From Lysobacterales bacterium (GTDB lineage: Bacteria; Pseudomonadota; Gammaproteobacteria; Xanthomonadales; SZUA-5): DNA of 64,000 bases. A model generated the notes under the pieces. The model saw only the letters and a list, made by a program, of their open reading frames with translations, had not been told where the DNA came from and did not search any database. This document shows positions 1-10,247 of this stretch, piece after piece. Each line of letters begins with the position of its first letter. The first letter of the stretch is position 1. The DNA is taken from positions 21,019-85,018 of the forward strand of contig JALHRS010000017.1 in NCBI GenBank assembly GCA_022841325.1, written 5' to 3'. The position numbers and the translations under genes are program-made.

Positions 1-303
1 GCGTTCGACCAGTGCGTCCAATCCCAGCGACATGCGCGCATAGGAGAGTTCCAGCCGGTTGTCCCAGGCCAGGGCCAGCGCCGTTGCCCGCAGATTGCTA
101 TCGCCGCTGTCGAGCACACTGCTCGCCGCGACCAGATCCCATTCGCCGCGCTCGCCATGTCCGGCGATGACCGCCCAGGGCACCAGTCCGCCACCGGCAG
201 CGCCTTCCACGGACAGCAACCCGCCACTGCCGCGCAATCGACCGTCGGCAGCGCCGGCCTGAAACGCGAGCACACACAGACACAGCAGGGGTAGACCACG
301 CAT
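1..303 (-). CDS. DUF3034-like family protein, N-terminal part (runs off window edge)
   Basis: Reverse-strand open frame from ATG at 303 to window start, 101 codons, not in the ORF track: MRGLPLLCLCVLAFQAGAADGRLRGSGGLLSVEGAAGGGLVPWAVIAGHGERGEWDLVAASS...NRLELSYARMSLGLDAL; signal peptide and EGAAGGGLVPWA motif. Confidence 0.7.
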   Translation of the reverse strand, partial: MRGLPLLCLCVLAFQAGAADGRLRGSGGLLSVEGAAGGGLVPWAVIAGHGERGEWDLVAASSVLDSGDSNLRATALALAWDNRLELSYARMSLGLDALVER

Positions 304-359
304 CCGCTCAGCTCGCGTAGAGTTCTGATTCGATTGTACCGGGCACCCGCAGGTCTGCA

Positions 360-1619
360 ATGGATAAACACACCCAGGGATTGAACTGCTATCTGGTCGG
401 CGGCGCGGTCCGCGACCGGCTGCTGGGACGTGCCCACGGCGATCGCGATTATGTGGTCGTCGGCAGCACCCCCGAAGCCATGCTGGCGGCCGGGTTCCGG
501 CCGGTGGGCGCCGACTTCCCGGTGTTTCTGCATCCACAGACGCAGGCCGAGTACGCGCTGGCGCGCACCGAGCGCAAGACCGGGCGTGGCTATGCCGGCT
601 TCACCTTCCACACCGGCGCCGACGTCAGTCTGGAAGAGGATCTGCGCCGTCGCGACTTCACCATCAACGCCATGGCCGAAGACGCCGACGGCCAGGTGAT
701 CGACCCCTACGGCGGTCGCCAGGACCTGCAGCAACGGCTGTTGCGGCACGTGTCCGAGGCCTTCGCCGAGGATCCCCTGCGGATCCTGCGCGCGGCGCGT
801 TTTCTGGCGCGTTTTGCGCCCCTCGGATTCAGGCTGGCGCCGCAGACGCTGGAACTGATGCGCGGCATGGTCGACAACGGCGAAGTGGATCATCTGGTGC
901 CCGAGCGCATCTGGCAGGAGCTCCGGCGGGCGCTGAGCGAGGCCCAACCCAGCGCCTTTCTGGCAACGCTTCGCGACTGCGGCGCGCTGGCACGCCTGTT
1001 CCCCGAGATCGACGGTCTCTACGGCGTGCCGCAGCGGGCCGAATACCACCCCGAGATCGACAGCGGCATCCATCTGCAGCTGGTGCTCGACCAGTGCCCG
1101 CGTTTGGCGCCAGGCGATGATCTAGTGGCTTATGCCGCGTTGGTCCACGATCTGGGCAAGGCGCTGACGCCCACCGAAGAATGGCCACGCCATGTGCTGC
1201 ACGAACAGCGCGGCATCGATCCGGTCAAGGCCCTGAGTGCGCGACTGAAGGTGCCTACCGAGCATCGCGATCTGGGCGTGCTGGTCTGCGAGCACCATCT
1301 GACCCTGCACCGCTTCGGCGAACTCAGGCCGGGCACGGTATTGAAGTTGCTGGAGCGGCTGGATGGTCTGCGCAAGCCGGAACGGGTGCGGCGCTTTGCG
1401 CTGGCCTGTGAGGCCGACCACCGCGGCCGCCTGGGGCGCTCCGAAGAGCCCTACCCGCAGGGCGAGCGCCTGCAGTCGGCGCTGCGCGCAGCACTGGCGG
1501 TCAGCACCGCGCCCCTGCTGGAACGCGGCCTCAGCGGACCGGCTGTCGGCGAGGCGCTGCGCCGGGAGCGGATCAAGGCGGTTGCGGCGGTGCTGGGCGC
1601 AGGAGCGGGAGAAGCTTGA
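360..1619 (+). CDS. cca: CCA tRNA nucleotidyltransferase (with HD domain)
   Basis: [39 protein letters not shown] motifs. Confidence 0.95.
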   Translation: MDKHTQGLNCYLVGGAVRDRLLGRAHGDRDYVVVGSTPEAMLAAGFRPVGADFPVFLHPQTQAEYALARTERKTGRGYAGFTFHTGADVSLEEDLRRRDFTINAMAEDADGQVIDPYGGRQDLQQRLLRHVSEAFAEDPLRILRAARFLARFAPLGFRLAPQTLELMRGMVDNGEVDHLVPERIWQELRRALSEAQPSAFLATLRDCGALARLFPEIDGLYGVPQRAEYHPEIDSGIHLQLVLDQCPRLAPGDDLVAYAALVHDLGKALTPTEEWPRHVLHEQRGIDPVKALSARLKVPTEHRDLGVLVCEHHLTLHRFGELRPGTVLKLLERLDGLRKPERVRRFALACEADHRGRLGRSEEPYPQGERLQSALRAALAVSTAPLLERGLSGPAVGEALRRERIKAVAAVLGAGAGEA

Positions 1620-1847
1620 GGGCAAGGACCTTGTGCCCGCCTGAGGGGTGTACGCAGCGGCTCAGCGGAGCGCTTTCGCGTCACCGCCCGAGGGTATTCG
1701 CGCCAGCGACCGCGGCTTTGGCGCAAGGCGCCGGGCGCCTCGCGTGTGTGGATTGCGGCTCGATCAAGGCGCGTCGACGCGAAGGACCCGGCCTGCGCCT
1801 GCCGCTCAACCGATACCCGACCAAACCAACCAAGTGGCTACGCCGAT

Positions 1848-1883
1848 GTCACGTAGACCGCCTTGCGGTCAACGTGACCTACG
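1848..1883. repeat. GTCACGTAGRCC-type palindromic repeat
   Basis: gtcacgtagaccgccttgcggtcaacgtgacctacg; related copies at 44634, 47397, 48770, 48867, 48986. Confidence 0.75.
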
Positions 1884-1936
1884 TTCACGGCAAGACCCGG
1901 CGTTTGCGGCAGTCCACAACCCGATCAGCTGCCGAC

Positions 1937-2206
1937 TCAGCGCGGCAGGCGCTCCAGCGCCCGCAGGGCGTCGGCGAAGGCGCTGGCTTCGTCGGAATTC
2001 CAGCTGCCGCCGAGCATGCGCACTTCCGATTCGATTTCTGCGGCGCGGGCGCCGCCGCTGAGTGCCACTCGCGAGGCCCGCGAGTCCAGGCCCGCCGAGA
2101 TCAGCTCCAGAACGCCGTCATTCAGGGTCACCTGCCGATCCCGCGCATAGTCCTTGATGCGCAGTGCCAGTTTTTCGTCGATGCCTCTGACCAGATAATC
2201 AGGCAT
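1937..2206 (-). CDS. Small ribbon-helix-helix/antitoxin-like protein
   Basis: MPDYLVRGIDEKLALRIKDYARDRQVTLNDGVLELI resembles Arc/RHH fold; start re-chosen inside 154-aa ORF. Confidence 0.5.
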   Translation of the reverse strand: MPDYLVRGIDEKLALRIKDYARDRQVTLNDGVLELISAGLDSRASRVALSGGARAAEIESEVRMLGGSWNSDEASAFADALRALERLPR

Positions 2207-2384
2207 GTACTGACGACATCTCCGTGCGGTCCCGGGCCTCAATGCTGCGATGACTGTGCCCATCTGTCCAGAAAACAGACGTGATCGAGCGCACAGCGGG
2301 GCCAATCCGGGCCGGTTTGCGGGCAACAGCGCCGCGGCAACAGCACCTGCGCGCAGCGCTCGGCTGATCTCGTAGTCTGTGCAG

Positions 2385-3686
2385 ATGAGCGAAGACTTCA
2401 TCCCAAAGCAGGATTGGCGCCGGCACTTGCCGGCCGGCGTGCGCCCCTACACCGAATCGGCGCCGCTGGCGGCGCTGTTCCTGGGCATTTCCTCCGGTTT
2501 CCCCTACGCCATGATCGGGGCCACGCTGACCACTCGGCTGGCGCAGGATGGCATCGACAAGAAGGCGGTGACCGCCTTTTCGCTGGCCTTCCTGGTCTAC
2601 AACCTGAAGTTCCTGTGGGCCTGGATCGTCGATGGCGTGCGCCTGCCGCTGATCGGCCATCTCGGGCAGCGCGTGTCCTGGCTGTGGGTCACCGGCACGC
2701 TGGTGATGGCCGCCGTAATCAACCTCGCGCTGGTCGATCCCAAGGCCAGCCTGTGGGCGACCGCGCAGGCGGCGATTCTGGTCGGCGTGGCTGGCGCCAG
2801 TTTCGATATCGTCATCGACGCCTATCGCATCGAGTTGCTGAGCCCGCGGCAACTGGGTGTAGGCGCCGGCATGTCGCAGTATGGATGGCGCATCGGCTCG
2901 GTGGCCGCCGGCGCGCTGGCCCTGGTGGTTGCCGAAATCGCCGGCTGGCAATGGGCCTATGCGGTCTGTGCGGTATTCGCGCTGCCGGCGATGTTGACCA
3001 CCGTGTTCATGGGCGAACCCGCACGCCACCGCGAGGCCGGCCATCGCAGCGGCTTGAGTGAACTGTGGCGCTCGGTCAGCGAGCCTTTGATCGAGTTCTT
3101 TGCCCGCCGCGGCGCCATTCTGGTGCTGCTGTTCGTGCTTTTGCACAAGATCGGCGACACCCTGGCCAATCTGACCTTCAGATTGCTGTTCGACGATCTC
3201 GGATTCAGCAATACCGAGATTGCCGCCTACGACGTCGGCATGGGCTTCTGGGCCTATCTGATCGGCATCTTCGTTGGCGGTGCCATGTATGCCCGCATGG
3301 GCGTGCGCCGATCGGTGATCTGGTGCCTGTGGCTGATGGCGGTGTCCAATCTGAGCTTTGCCGGCCTGGCCCAGATCGGGCACTCCAATGCCTTCATGGC
3401 CGCCGCGATCGGCTTCGAGAACTTCGCCAGCGGTGCCGGCGGCGTCTGCGTGGTCGCCTATTTCTCGGCGTTGTGCGATCTGCGCTTCACCGCCAGCCAG
3501 TACGCGCTGATCTCGGCCGGCGCCAGCGTGGTCGGCCGCTTTGTCACCGGCACCTCCGCCGGCGCGCTGATCCAGTCCCTGGGATACGTGCAGTTCTATC
3601 TACTGACCACCTTGCTGGCCCTGCCCGGCATCGTGCTGTTCATGCTGCTGGTGCGACGCGGCTATGTGAACGAGACCGACGGTTAG
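2385..3686 (+). CDS. MFS transporter, AmpG-like
   Basis: 12-TM-like protein; LFLGISSGFPYAMIGATLTTRLAQDGIDKKAVTAFSL typical of AmpG family. Confidence 0.8.
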   Translation: MSEDFIPKQDWRRHLPAGVRPYTESAPLAALFLGISSGFPYAMIGATLTTRLAQDGIDKKAVTAFSLAFLVYNLKFLWAWIVDGVRLPLIGHLGQRVSWLWVTGTLVMAAVINLALVDPKASLWATAQAAILVGVAGASFDIVIDAYRIELLSPRQLGVGAGMSQYGWRIGSVAAGALALVVAEIAGWQWAYAVCAVFALPAMLTTVFMGEPARHREAGHRSGLSELWRSVSEPLIEFFARRGAILVLLFVLLHKIGDTLANLTFRLLFDDLGFSNTEIAAYDVGMGFWAYLIGIFVGGAMYARMGVRRSVIWCLWLMAVSNLSFAGLAQIGHSNAFMAAAIGFENFASGAGGVCVVAYFSALCDLRFTASQYALISAGASVVGRFVTGTSAGALIQSLGYVQFYLLTTLLALPGIVLFMLLVRRGYVNETDG

Positions 3687-3722
3687 GTTGTCGGTTGTTG
3701 GTTGTTGGTTGTTGGTTGCTGG
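3686..3722. repeat. Heptamer repeat, (GGTTGTY)5
   Basis: GGTTGTC GGTTGTT GGTTGTT GGTTGTT GGTTGCT GG, period exactly 7. Confidence 0.95.
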
Positions 3723-3971
3723 CGTAGGCCGAGGGTGAACGCCGCAGGCGGTCTCCCCGGCTGCATGGGCGGATCGTGCCGGGGAGCCGCTGCGCGGCAC
3801 CCTCAGCCTACCGGGCGGCGATGCCGCCAAGTCTCGCGCAAGCCTGATCGCAAGAGCGGGCCCGGAGATCGTCAATGACCAAACTCGCTCTCCTTCGCGA
3901 CCTTTCTGCTCTTCCTTCGCGACCTTCGCGTCCCGCTTCTGGTTGAAACCCGGCTGCCGCACCCGACTGCG

Positions 3972-4262
3972 TCAGGCCCGCTTGGGCCGCAGCCACCAGG
4001 CGCAGCCGAGCGCGGCCAGCATCATGAAGAATCCGCCCAGTGCGGCATAGACATGCGGCCAGATCGGACCGCGCGCAGCCGGCGCGTAGTGCTGGCAGAG
4101 CACGATGGCGAGTACGGTCAGCGCGGCTGATGTGACCAGGGCCAGACGGTCATAGCGCTGCAGCTTGGCCGTGCGCGGCGCGCGGGTGGCGGCAAACTGA
4201 TAGATCCCCATCAGCACCGCCAGCAGCGGCGCGAGCAAGAGGATGCCGACCAGTCCCGCCAT
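3972..4262 (-). CDS. Small membrane protein, unknown function
   Basis: Three hydrophobic segments; short gap to trpS. Confidence 0.65.
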   Translation of the reverse strand: MAGLVGILLLAPLLAVLMGIYQFAATRAPRTAKLQRYDRLALVTSAALTVLAIVLCQHYAPAARGPIWPHVYAALGGFFMMLAALGCAWWLRPKRA

Positions 4263-4267
4263 CGACG

Positions 4268-5608
4268 CTATTCGCTGTCGGCCGCTGCGAGTTCGGCAAG
4301 CGCTGCACCGACCGCCGCAAAGCCGGCTGCAGCCTGCTCCGGCGCTGCGGCCAGCACGGCCACGGCGGAGCCATCGATCAACACCTCCACGCCCTGCAAC
4401 TGCAGCGCGTCATCGGCTCGCAGTGCAGTCATCGCGGCGGAGCTGGCCCTGGCATCGGCATAGCCGACGCCGGTCAGCAGCAACTCGCCGCTGGCGGCAA
4501 AGAACTTGAAGTTGAGCTTTCCGTCGGGCTCCTTGAACTGCACGAAGCGCGGCAGTTTGGCCTTTTTCGCGGCCTTGGGCGCGGCTGCGGGTGCCTGCAG
4601 ACGGTTCAGGGAGCGCAGGCCGACGGCGTCGCGCAAGCGGTCGAGCAGCGCCCGCGCCTGGGGTCGCAGGCGCTGGGCACCGGCCTGCAGGATGGATTCG
4701 ATCTCCTGCGGCCGTGTCACCAGACTGATGTAGCGCTCGCGGGCGGGGCTGAGTTCGGCGTCGAGGCGCTCATACACGCGCTGCTTGGCATCTCCCCAGG
4801 CGATACCGTCGGCGTAGGCCTGGCGCAGGGCTTCGGTCTCGGCCGCGCTGGCGAAAGCCTGATAGAGCTGGAACAGCGAGGAGCTCTGCGGATCCTTGGG
4901 CTCGCCCGGCGCCTGCGAATTGGTGACCATCGCCAGGATCGATGCCCGTAGCGCCTTGCTGCTGCCCCACAGCGGGATCACGTTGTCGTAGCTCTTGCTC
5001 ATCTTGCGACCGTCCAGTCCCGGCAGCACTGCGGTGTGCTCTTCGATGGCGGCCTCGGGCAGCGTGAAGTAGTCGCCGCCGTGCAGATGGTTGAAGCGTT
5101 GCGCCAGATCGCGCGCGATCTCGATGTGCTGGATCTGGTCGCGGCCCACCGGCACCCGATGGGCGTTGAACATCAGGATGTCGGCGGCCATCAGCACCGG
5201 ATACAGGTACAGGCCCATGGCAATGCCGTGATCGGCATCGAGACCCGCCGCCAGATTGACATCGACCGCCGCCTTGTAGGCATGGGCACGATTGAGCAGA
5301 CCCTTGGCGGTGACACAGGACAGCAGCCAGGTCAGTTCGGTGACTTCAGGCAGATCGGACTGGCGGTAGAAATGCACCCGCGCCGGATCGAGGCCCGCTG
5401 CCAGCCAGCTGGCGGCCACTTCCAGCGTCGACCGGTGCACGCGCTCGGCATCGGCAGAGCCGGCGAGGGCGTGGTAATCGGCCAGGAAGTAATAGGACTC
5501 GATGCCCGGATCCAGGCTGGCCGCGATGGCCGGCCGGATGGCGCCGACATAATTGCCCAGATGCGGAGTGCCAGTCGGCTTGATGCCGGTGAGGACGCGA
5601 ATGCTCAT
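4268..5608 (-). CDS. trpS: Tryptophan--tRNA ligase
   Basis: MSIRVLTGIKPTGTPHLGNYVGAIRP, KMSKSYDN; start re-chosen from the ORF. Confidence 0.95.
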   Translation of the reverse strand: MSIRVLTGIKPTGTPHLGNYVGAIRPAIAASLDPGIESYYFLADYHALAGSADAERVHRSTLEVAASWLAAGLDPARVHFYRQSDLPEVTELTWLLSCVTAKGLLNRAHAYKAAVDVNLAAGLDADHGIAMGLYLYPVLMAADILMFNAHRVPVGRDQIQHIEIARDLAQRFNHLHGGDYFTLPEAAIEEHTAVLPGLDGRKMSKSYDNVIPLWGSSKALRASILAMVTNSQAPGEPKDPQSSSLFQLYQAFASAAETEALRQAYADGIAWGDAKQRVYERLDAELSPARERYISLVTRPQEIESILQAGAQRLRPQARALLDRLRDAVGLRSLNRLQAPAAAPKAAKKAKLPRFVQFKEPDGKLNFKFFAASGELLLTGVGYADARASSAAMTALRADDALQLQGVEVLIDGSAVAVLAAAPEQAAAGFAAVGAALAELAAADSE

Positions 5609-5685
5609 CGGAACCTGCTGAAGGAGGAAGATTCGGAAGGTCTGAGCCCGGCGCGCAGCGTGGCGACCGGGATTGCGCGAGCGAA

Positions 5686-5760
<75 letters not shown>

Positions 5761-6145
5761 ACTGCAAGCCGGGCGCGGAAGTTTAGGGAAGGGGGGCGGA
5801 TACGGCAAGCGTTGATACACAGCGGAAGCCGACCGGCTGCCCGAATCTCGCGTTTCGCGGCTTCGCGGTGGTCATTCGAAGGAAATCCCGCCGCAGCGAC
5901 CACGGGGGTAATCGCTGCGACGGGAGCACCAGGCCTGCCGCCTTGCAGAAGGGGGTCCCTTGTCCTGTTGCCAGAATCGGGGTGTCGACGGGCATGCCTG
6001 TGGACTAAATGTCGTCAGCGCCGCGAATGTCTCGTTCACGCGACCGGTTCCCGACCAGCGGTAGGCTCTGCGGGCGTTGTGGCGATGTCAGTCAACCGCC
6101 ACTGCCTGCAAACGTTGGTTTGCGGAACTTCCAGGGATTCATGTC

Positions 6146-8506
6146 ATGCGATCGGGATTGGCAGCACTGTTGCTCGGGTGGACGTCCCTGGCCATGGCCG
6201 TGGCACCGAACCCCGGCGTGTATTTCGACCGCGATCGCGATGGCCACGGCCTGGATCTGCAGATCGTCGGCGACCGCGTGGTGGGCACCTTCTTCAGCTT
6301 TGCCGACGACGGCCAACCAATCTGGTACCTGATCGACGGCAACTGGTCCGGTGACAGCGGCAACCTCACCATCAGCGAGTACCGCTACAACGCCAACGCC
6401 ACTCCGGCCGCCACCGTGTTTACCCGTTTTCCCGGCGCCAGTCTGGCCCGCGTCGGCCACAGCAGCGCCTGTGGCAATGGCAGCGCCAGGCCAGGGGCCA
6501 GCAGCCTCTACGACTTCCGCTTCCAGATCGGCGGCGAGGCGCTGCGCTGGTGCCTGGAACCCATCGTGCCGGCCACGACGGCGCCCGAATCGGCGCTGTC
6601 CGGCAGCTGGTACGGCGGCAACGACGACAGTGGCTGGGGTCTGATCGGCTATTTTTTCGGTAGCCCCGGCGCAGTGAGCGCTTTCCACACCCTGTACGTC
6701 TACGACGCCGAGGGCCAGCCGCGCTGGGCCTACGCCAGCAGCGCGGTCAGTGGCACCGCCTTCGCGCCGCAGTTCCGCTTTGCCCGCGGCTATTGCCGCA
6801 GCTGCAGCAGCCAGCCTCTGACGACGGCGGATGCCGGAAGCGTCCAGCTGCAACTGGTGACGCCACGCAACGATGTCGGCAGCAATCGCATCGACCTGCA
6901 GCTGAACTATCCCTACGGCACCGGCGGTCGCTTTGTCCGCGCGGACCGCAGGCTCGAAATCCTGACCCGCTCGCCGTCGCCGCCGACCGTCGCGGCCACG
7001 CGCGAAGGCCTGGTTGTCGGCGAGGCCTTGCCCTCGGGCGGGGTGCGTCTGCTCGGCATTCCCTATATGGCGCCGCCGCTGGCTGCGCTGCGCTGGCGCG
7101 CGCCGCAGGCACCACTGCCGCGTATGCAGCCGCTGGCTGCCCACGTGCCCGGACCTGGCTGTCCACAGAAGGCGGTCAGTGACGGCCTCTACAACTCCAG
7201 CCTGAGCCGACGCGACGAGGACTGCCTGCAACTCAATGTCTGGACGCCCGAATTGCGGGAAGGCGTGGCGCGCCCGGTCATGGTCTGGATCCATGGCGGC
7301 GGACTGGTGCAGGGCTCTGCCGTCGAGCAGCGCCCCGACGGTGGCCTGGTGTATGACGGCGCCACGCTGGCCGACGATGGCGTGGTACTGGTCTCGATCA
7401 ACTACCGACTCGGTCCTTTGGGATTCCTGGCGATGTCCGAGTTCGCCGGTGAAGCGCCGGACCATCCCAGCGCAGGCAACTATGGGCTGCTCGACCAGAT
7501 CGCGGCCCTGCAATGGGTGCGCGACAACATCGCTGCCTTCGGTGGCGACCCCTCCCGAGTCACGGTCTTCGGCGAGTCGGCAGGCGGTCTGTCGACCTGC
7601 GCCCTGCTCGCCAGCCCGCTGGCCCGTGGCCTGTTTCAGCGCGCGATCATGCAGAGCGGCGGCTGCCGCCGGGCCCTGCCGGAACTGGATTCCGCGCCGG
7701 CGGGACAGAGCAGCGCCTTTGCCCAGGGCGATCGGGTCATGGGTCTGTCCGGCTGTGCCGGCGTCAACGATCGCAAGGCCTGCATGCGCGGCCTGGACTG
7801 GCAGGCACTGATCGACGCCAGCCAACCCACGGTGGGCTTTGGCCGCAGCGGCGAGACCTTTGGCCATGTCATCGATCGCCACAGCCTGACCCAGGCGCCC
7901 GGCATCGCCATGCAGAACGGCACCGCAGCGCCGGTACCCCTGATCGTCGGCATCAATGCCGACGAATTGACGAGCTTGCTGCCGGTCAGCTCACGACCGG
8001 CGACTGCGGCGGCTTACGAAGAACTGATCCGACAGACCTTCCCCAGCATCAGCGTCCTGGTGCTGCAACAATATCCCGCCGGTGCCTATGCCGAGCCCTG
8101 GTACGCCTATGCCGATCTGCTCGACGATCTGCAGTTTGCCTGCCCCGCTGCTGCCTACTCCCGTAACCACGCCGCCAACGGCCATCCGACCTGGCGCTAT
8201 GTCTACACCCATGTCTTTGCCGGCCCAGCCGCCGTCTTTGGTGCCTTCCATGGCGCCGACATCGGTTTTGTCTTTGGCCCGACCCCAGGCGCCACCGCGG
8301 CCGAGGCCGATCTTTCGGCCCAGGTGCAGCGCCAATGGACCCGCTTTGCCGCGAGCGGCGACCCCAACGGCGGCAACGACCCGGCCTGGCCGCAGCGACA
8401 GGCGAACGATGATGTGGCCATCGAATTCGACGATCTGAGGCGCGGGCTGATCAGCAACTACCGCAAGAGTTACTGCGATTTCTGGTCGCGCTATCTGGTG
8501 TTTTGA
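6146..8506 (+). CDS. Secreted type-B carboxylesterase with N-terminal SGWG-type repeat domain
   Basis: Signal peptide MRSGLAALLLGWTSLAMA; GESAGG nucleophile elbow, NADELT, GAFHGADIGFVFG; N-terminal GHGLDL/SGWGL repeats. Confidence 0.85.
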   Translation: MRSGLAALLLGWTSLAMAVAPNPGVYFDRDRDGHGLDLQIVGDRVVGTFFSFADDGQPIWYLIDGNWSGDSGNLTISEYRYNANATPAATVFTRFPGASLARVGHSSACGNGSARPGASSLYDFRFQIGGEALRWCLEPIVPATTAPESALSGSWYGGNDDSGWGLIGYFFGSPGAVSAFHTLYVYDAEGQPRWAYASSAVSGTAFAPQFRFARGYCRSCSSQPLTTADAGSVQLQLVTPRNDVGSNRIDLQLNYPYGTGGRFVRADRRLEILTRSPSPPTVAATREGLVVGEALPSGGVRLLGIPYMAPPLAALRWRAPQAPLPRMQPLAAHVPGPGCPQKAVSDGLYNSSLSRRDEDCLQLNVWTPELREGVARPVMVWIHGGGLVQGSAVEQRPDGGLVYDGATLADDGVVLVSINYRLGPLGFLAMSEFAGEAPDHPSAGNYGLLDQIAALQWVRDNIAAFGGDPSRVTVFGESAGGLSTCALLASPLARGLFQRAIMQSGGCRRALPELDSAPAGQSSAFAQGDRVMGLSGCAGVNDRKACMRGLDWQALIDASQPTVGFGRSGETFGHVIDRHSLTQAPGIAMQNGTAAPVPLIVGINADELTSLLPVSSRPATAAAYEELIRQTFPSISVLVLQQYPAGAYAEPWYAYADLLDDLQFACPAAAYSRNHAANGHPTWRYVYTHVFAGPAAVFGAFHGADIGFVFGPTPGATAAEADLSAQVQRQWTRFAASGDPNGGNDPAWPQRQANDDVAIEFDDLRRGLISNYRKSYCDFWSRYLVF

Positions 8507-8539
8507 GGGCGGTGCGCGGGCCAGGCCGGCCAGTAGCCG

Positions 8540-8648
8540 AACGCGGAGAACGCAGAGACGCGCAGAGCGCGCAGAGAGAAGCAGAGCGGTATTGAAGAGA
8601 GCTTTTCTCCGCGTTCTCTGCGCCCCTTTGCGTTCTCTGCGTTAACGC
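8540..8648. repeat. AACGCAGAG-type inverted repeat element
   Basis: Left arm aacgcggag aacgcagag acgcgcagag cgcgcagag; right arm ttctccgcg ttctctgcg cccctttgcg ttctctgcg tt. Confidence 0.85.
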
Positions 8649-8729
8649 TTCCAGGCCTGGGTGCCAAGTCGTCAAGCCCGGCGGCGCCGGGAGGGCCACC
8701 GGCGCAGCTGGGAATCGTACGCAGCGGTG

Positions 8730-8754
8730 ATCGCGGCTGAAGCCGCTCCCACAG
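8730..8754. repeat. REP-like palindrome (TGTGGGAGCGGCTTCAGCCGCGA)
   Basis: tcgcggctgaagccgctcccacag; related at 13409, 24526, 56530. Confidence 0.75.
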
Positions 8755-8778
8755 GGGGAGCGTCCAGGCTGGACCGAT

Positions 8779-9246
8779 CTAGCGGAAGTTCTTTCCGAGC
8801 TTCAGCACATTGCGGCCGTCGGCGTGCTCGTAGCTGAACTCGTCCATCATCGAGCGCACCAGATGGATGCCGAGGCCGCCGATCTCGCGATCGGGGAGCG
8901 CGGTGTCCAGATCAGGGGCTTCGACCTGGGTGGGATCGAAGGCCGGACCCGCGTGCACGATGACCGCCCGCAACACACTCTGACCGATGATCAGATCCAC
9001 CTGCATCGGATCATTGAGGCTGACGCTGCCGTGCATGATGGCGTTGGTGAGCAGCTCGTCGAGCGCCACCTGCATGGCCCGCATCGCCGGCTCGGGCACA
9101 TCACCGGCCATGGCAGCACGCTCGAGCGCGTCGTTGACCGCACCAATCTCGGCACGCCCACCCTTGATCCGGAAATTCCAGATCTGCGGTTCAGGCTCGG
9201 CAACTGCGGCTTTGCGGCTGAACAAACGCTTGAGCCATTGCCACAT
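8779..9246 (-). CDS. RsbW/SpoIIAB-like ATP-binding protein (anti-sigma kinase family)
   Basis: ALDELLTNAIMHG and GGLGIHLVRSMMDEFSYE (N and G boxes of HATPase_c_2). Confidence 0.85.
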   Translation of the reverse strand: MWQWLKRLFSRKAAVAEPEPQIWNFRIKGGRAEIGAVNDALERAAMAGDVPEPAMRAMQVALDELLTNAIMHGSVSLNDPMQVDLIIGQSVLRAVIVHAGPAFDPTQVEAPDLDTALPDREIGGLGIHLVRSMMDEFSYEHADGRNVLKLGKNFR

Positions 9247-9313
9247 CGTTAGCCCTCATGGGTCGGGGAGCGCGGTGCCATCGTGGCCGAAGCCGTGAAG
9301 CTACGCAAGAGTA

Positions 9314-10102
9314 TCAGTCAGAGCGGCGCAGATGTTCCAGTCGGTAATCAACAATCAGCGGCGCGTGATCGGAGAATCGATCGTCCTTGTGCACCCGCAC
9401 GGCAGCGGGTGCTTCGGACAGATTCGGCGAAGCGAGCTGGTAGTCGATGCGCCAACCGACGTCCTTCGCCCAGGCCTGGCCGCGATTGCTCCACCAGGTG
9501 TATTCGGCGGCCTCGGGCTTGAGCTGACGATGACTGTCGACCCAGCCACGCTGCACCAGCAGGCGCTCCATCCAGGCGCGCTCCTCCGGCAGGAATCCGG
9601 AGTTCTTCTGATTGCCGCGCCAGTTCTTCAGATCGATGGCGCGATGGGCGATGTTGTAGTCACCACAGACGATGTAGCGGCGACCATCGGCAGCCATGGC
9701 ATCGAACTTGTCCGCCAGCCAGTCCAGCGTCTGGAACTTGAAGGCCTGACGAGTTTCGCCGGAAGAGCCCGAGGGCAGGTACAGCGTGACGATGGACAGA
9801 TCGCCGAAGTCGGCCTGCAGCCAGCGCCCTTCGGCGTCGAAGTCGGCCTGACCGATCCCTTCCACCAATCGGTCCGGGCGGCGCGGCAGATACAGGGCAA
9901 CGCCGCTGTATCCCTTCGCCTCCGCATCCAGGAAATAGCCGGTGTACCCGGGAATGGAGAAATCCTGCTTCAGGCGGTCCGGCTCCTGCAGGCGGGTTTC
10001 CTGCAGCGCGATGACGTCGGCCTGCTGCTCGGCCAGCCAGGGCAACACGCCCTTGCGTGCCGCCGAACGCAAGCCGTTCAGATTGAGACTGATGATGCGC
10101 AT
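9314..10102 (-). CDS. xth: Exodeoxyribonuclease III family protein
   Basis: MRIISLNLNGLRSAARKGVLPWL, ALQETRLQ, DRFSDHAPLIVDY. Confidence 0.92.
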   Translation of the reverse strand: MRIISLNLNGLRSAARKGVLPWLAEQQADVIALQETRLQEPDRLKQDFSIPGYTGYFLDAEAKGYSGVALYLPRRPDRLVEGIGQADFDAEGRWLQADFGDLSIVTLYLPSGSSGETRQAFKFQTLDWLADKFDAMAADGRRYIVCGDYNIAHRAIDLKNWRGNQKNSGFLPEERAWMERLLVQRGWVDSHRQLKPEAAEYTWWSNRGQAWAKDVGWRIDYQLASPNLSEAPAAVRVHKDDRFSDHAPLIVDYRLEHLRRSD

Positions 10103-10247
10103 TGCCACCACTTGATCGATTCAGAACCCGGCGCAGGCTAGCAGCCTGTCGTGATTCAAGGGAATCGGCGGCCAGCGCTTCGGGCGGACGTCGCCATGAC
10201 GAGCTTCGATCCTGGCCCGTCACGGCTGTCCGGCTTGACGCCCCGTG

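Noticed and set aside
2199-3383. 394-aa minus-strand ORF
   Set aside because: Antisense to the AmpG-like transporter; Gln/His/Gly-rich shadow composition.
6092-7882. 596-aa minus-strand ORF
   Set aside because: Antisense to the carboxylesterase.
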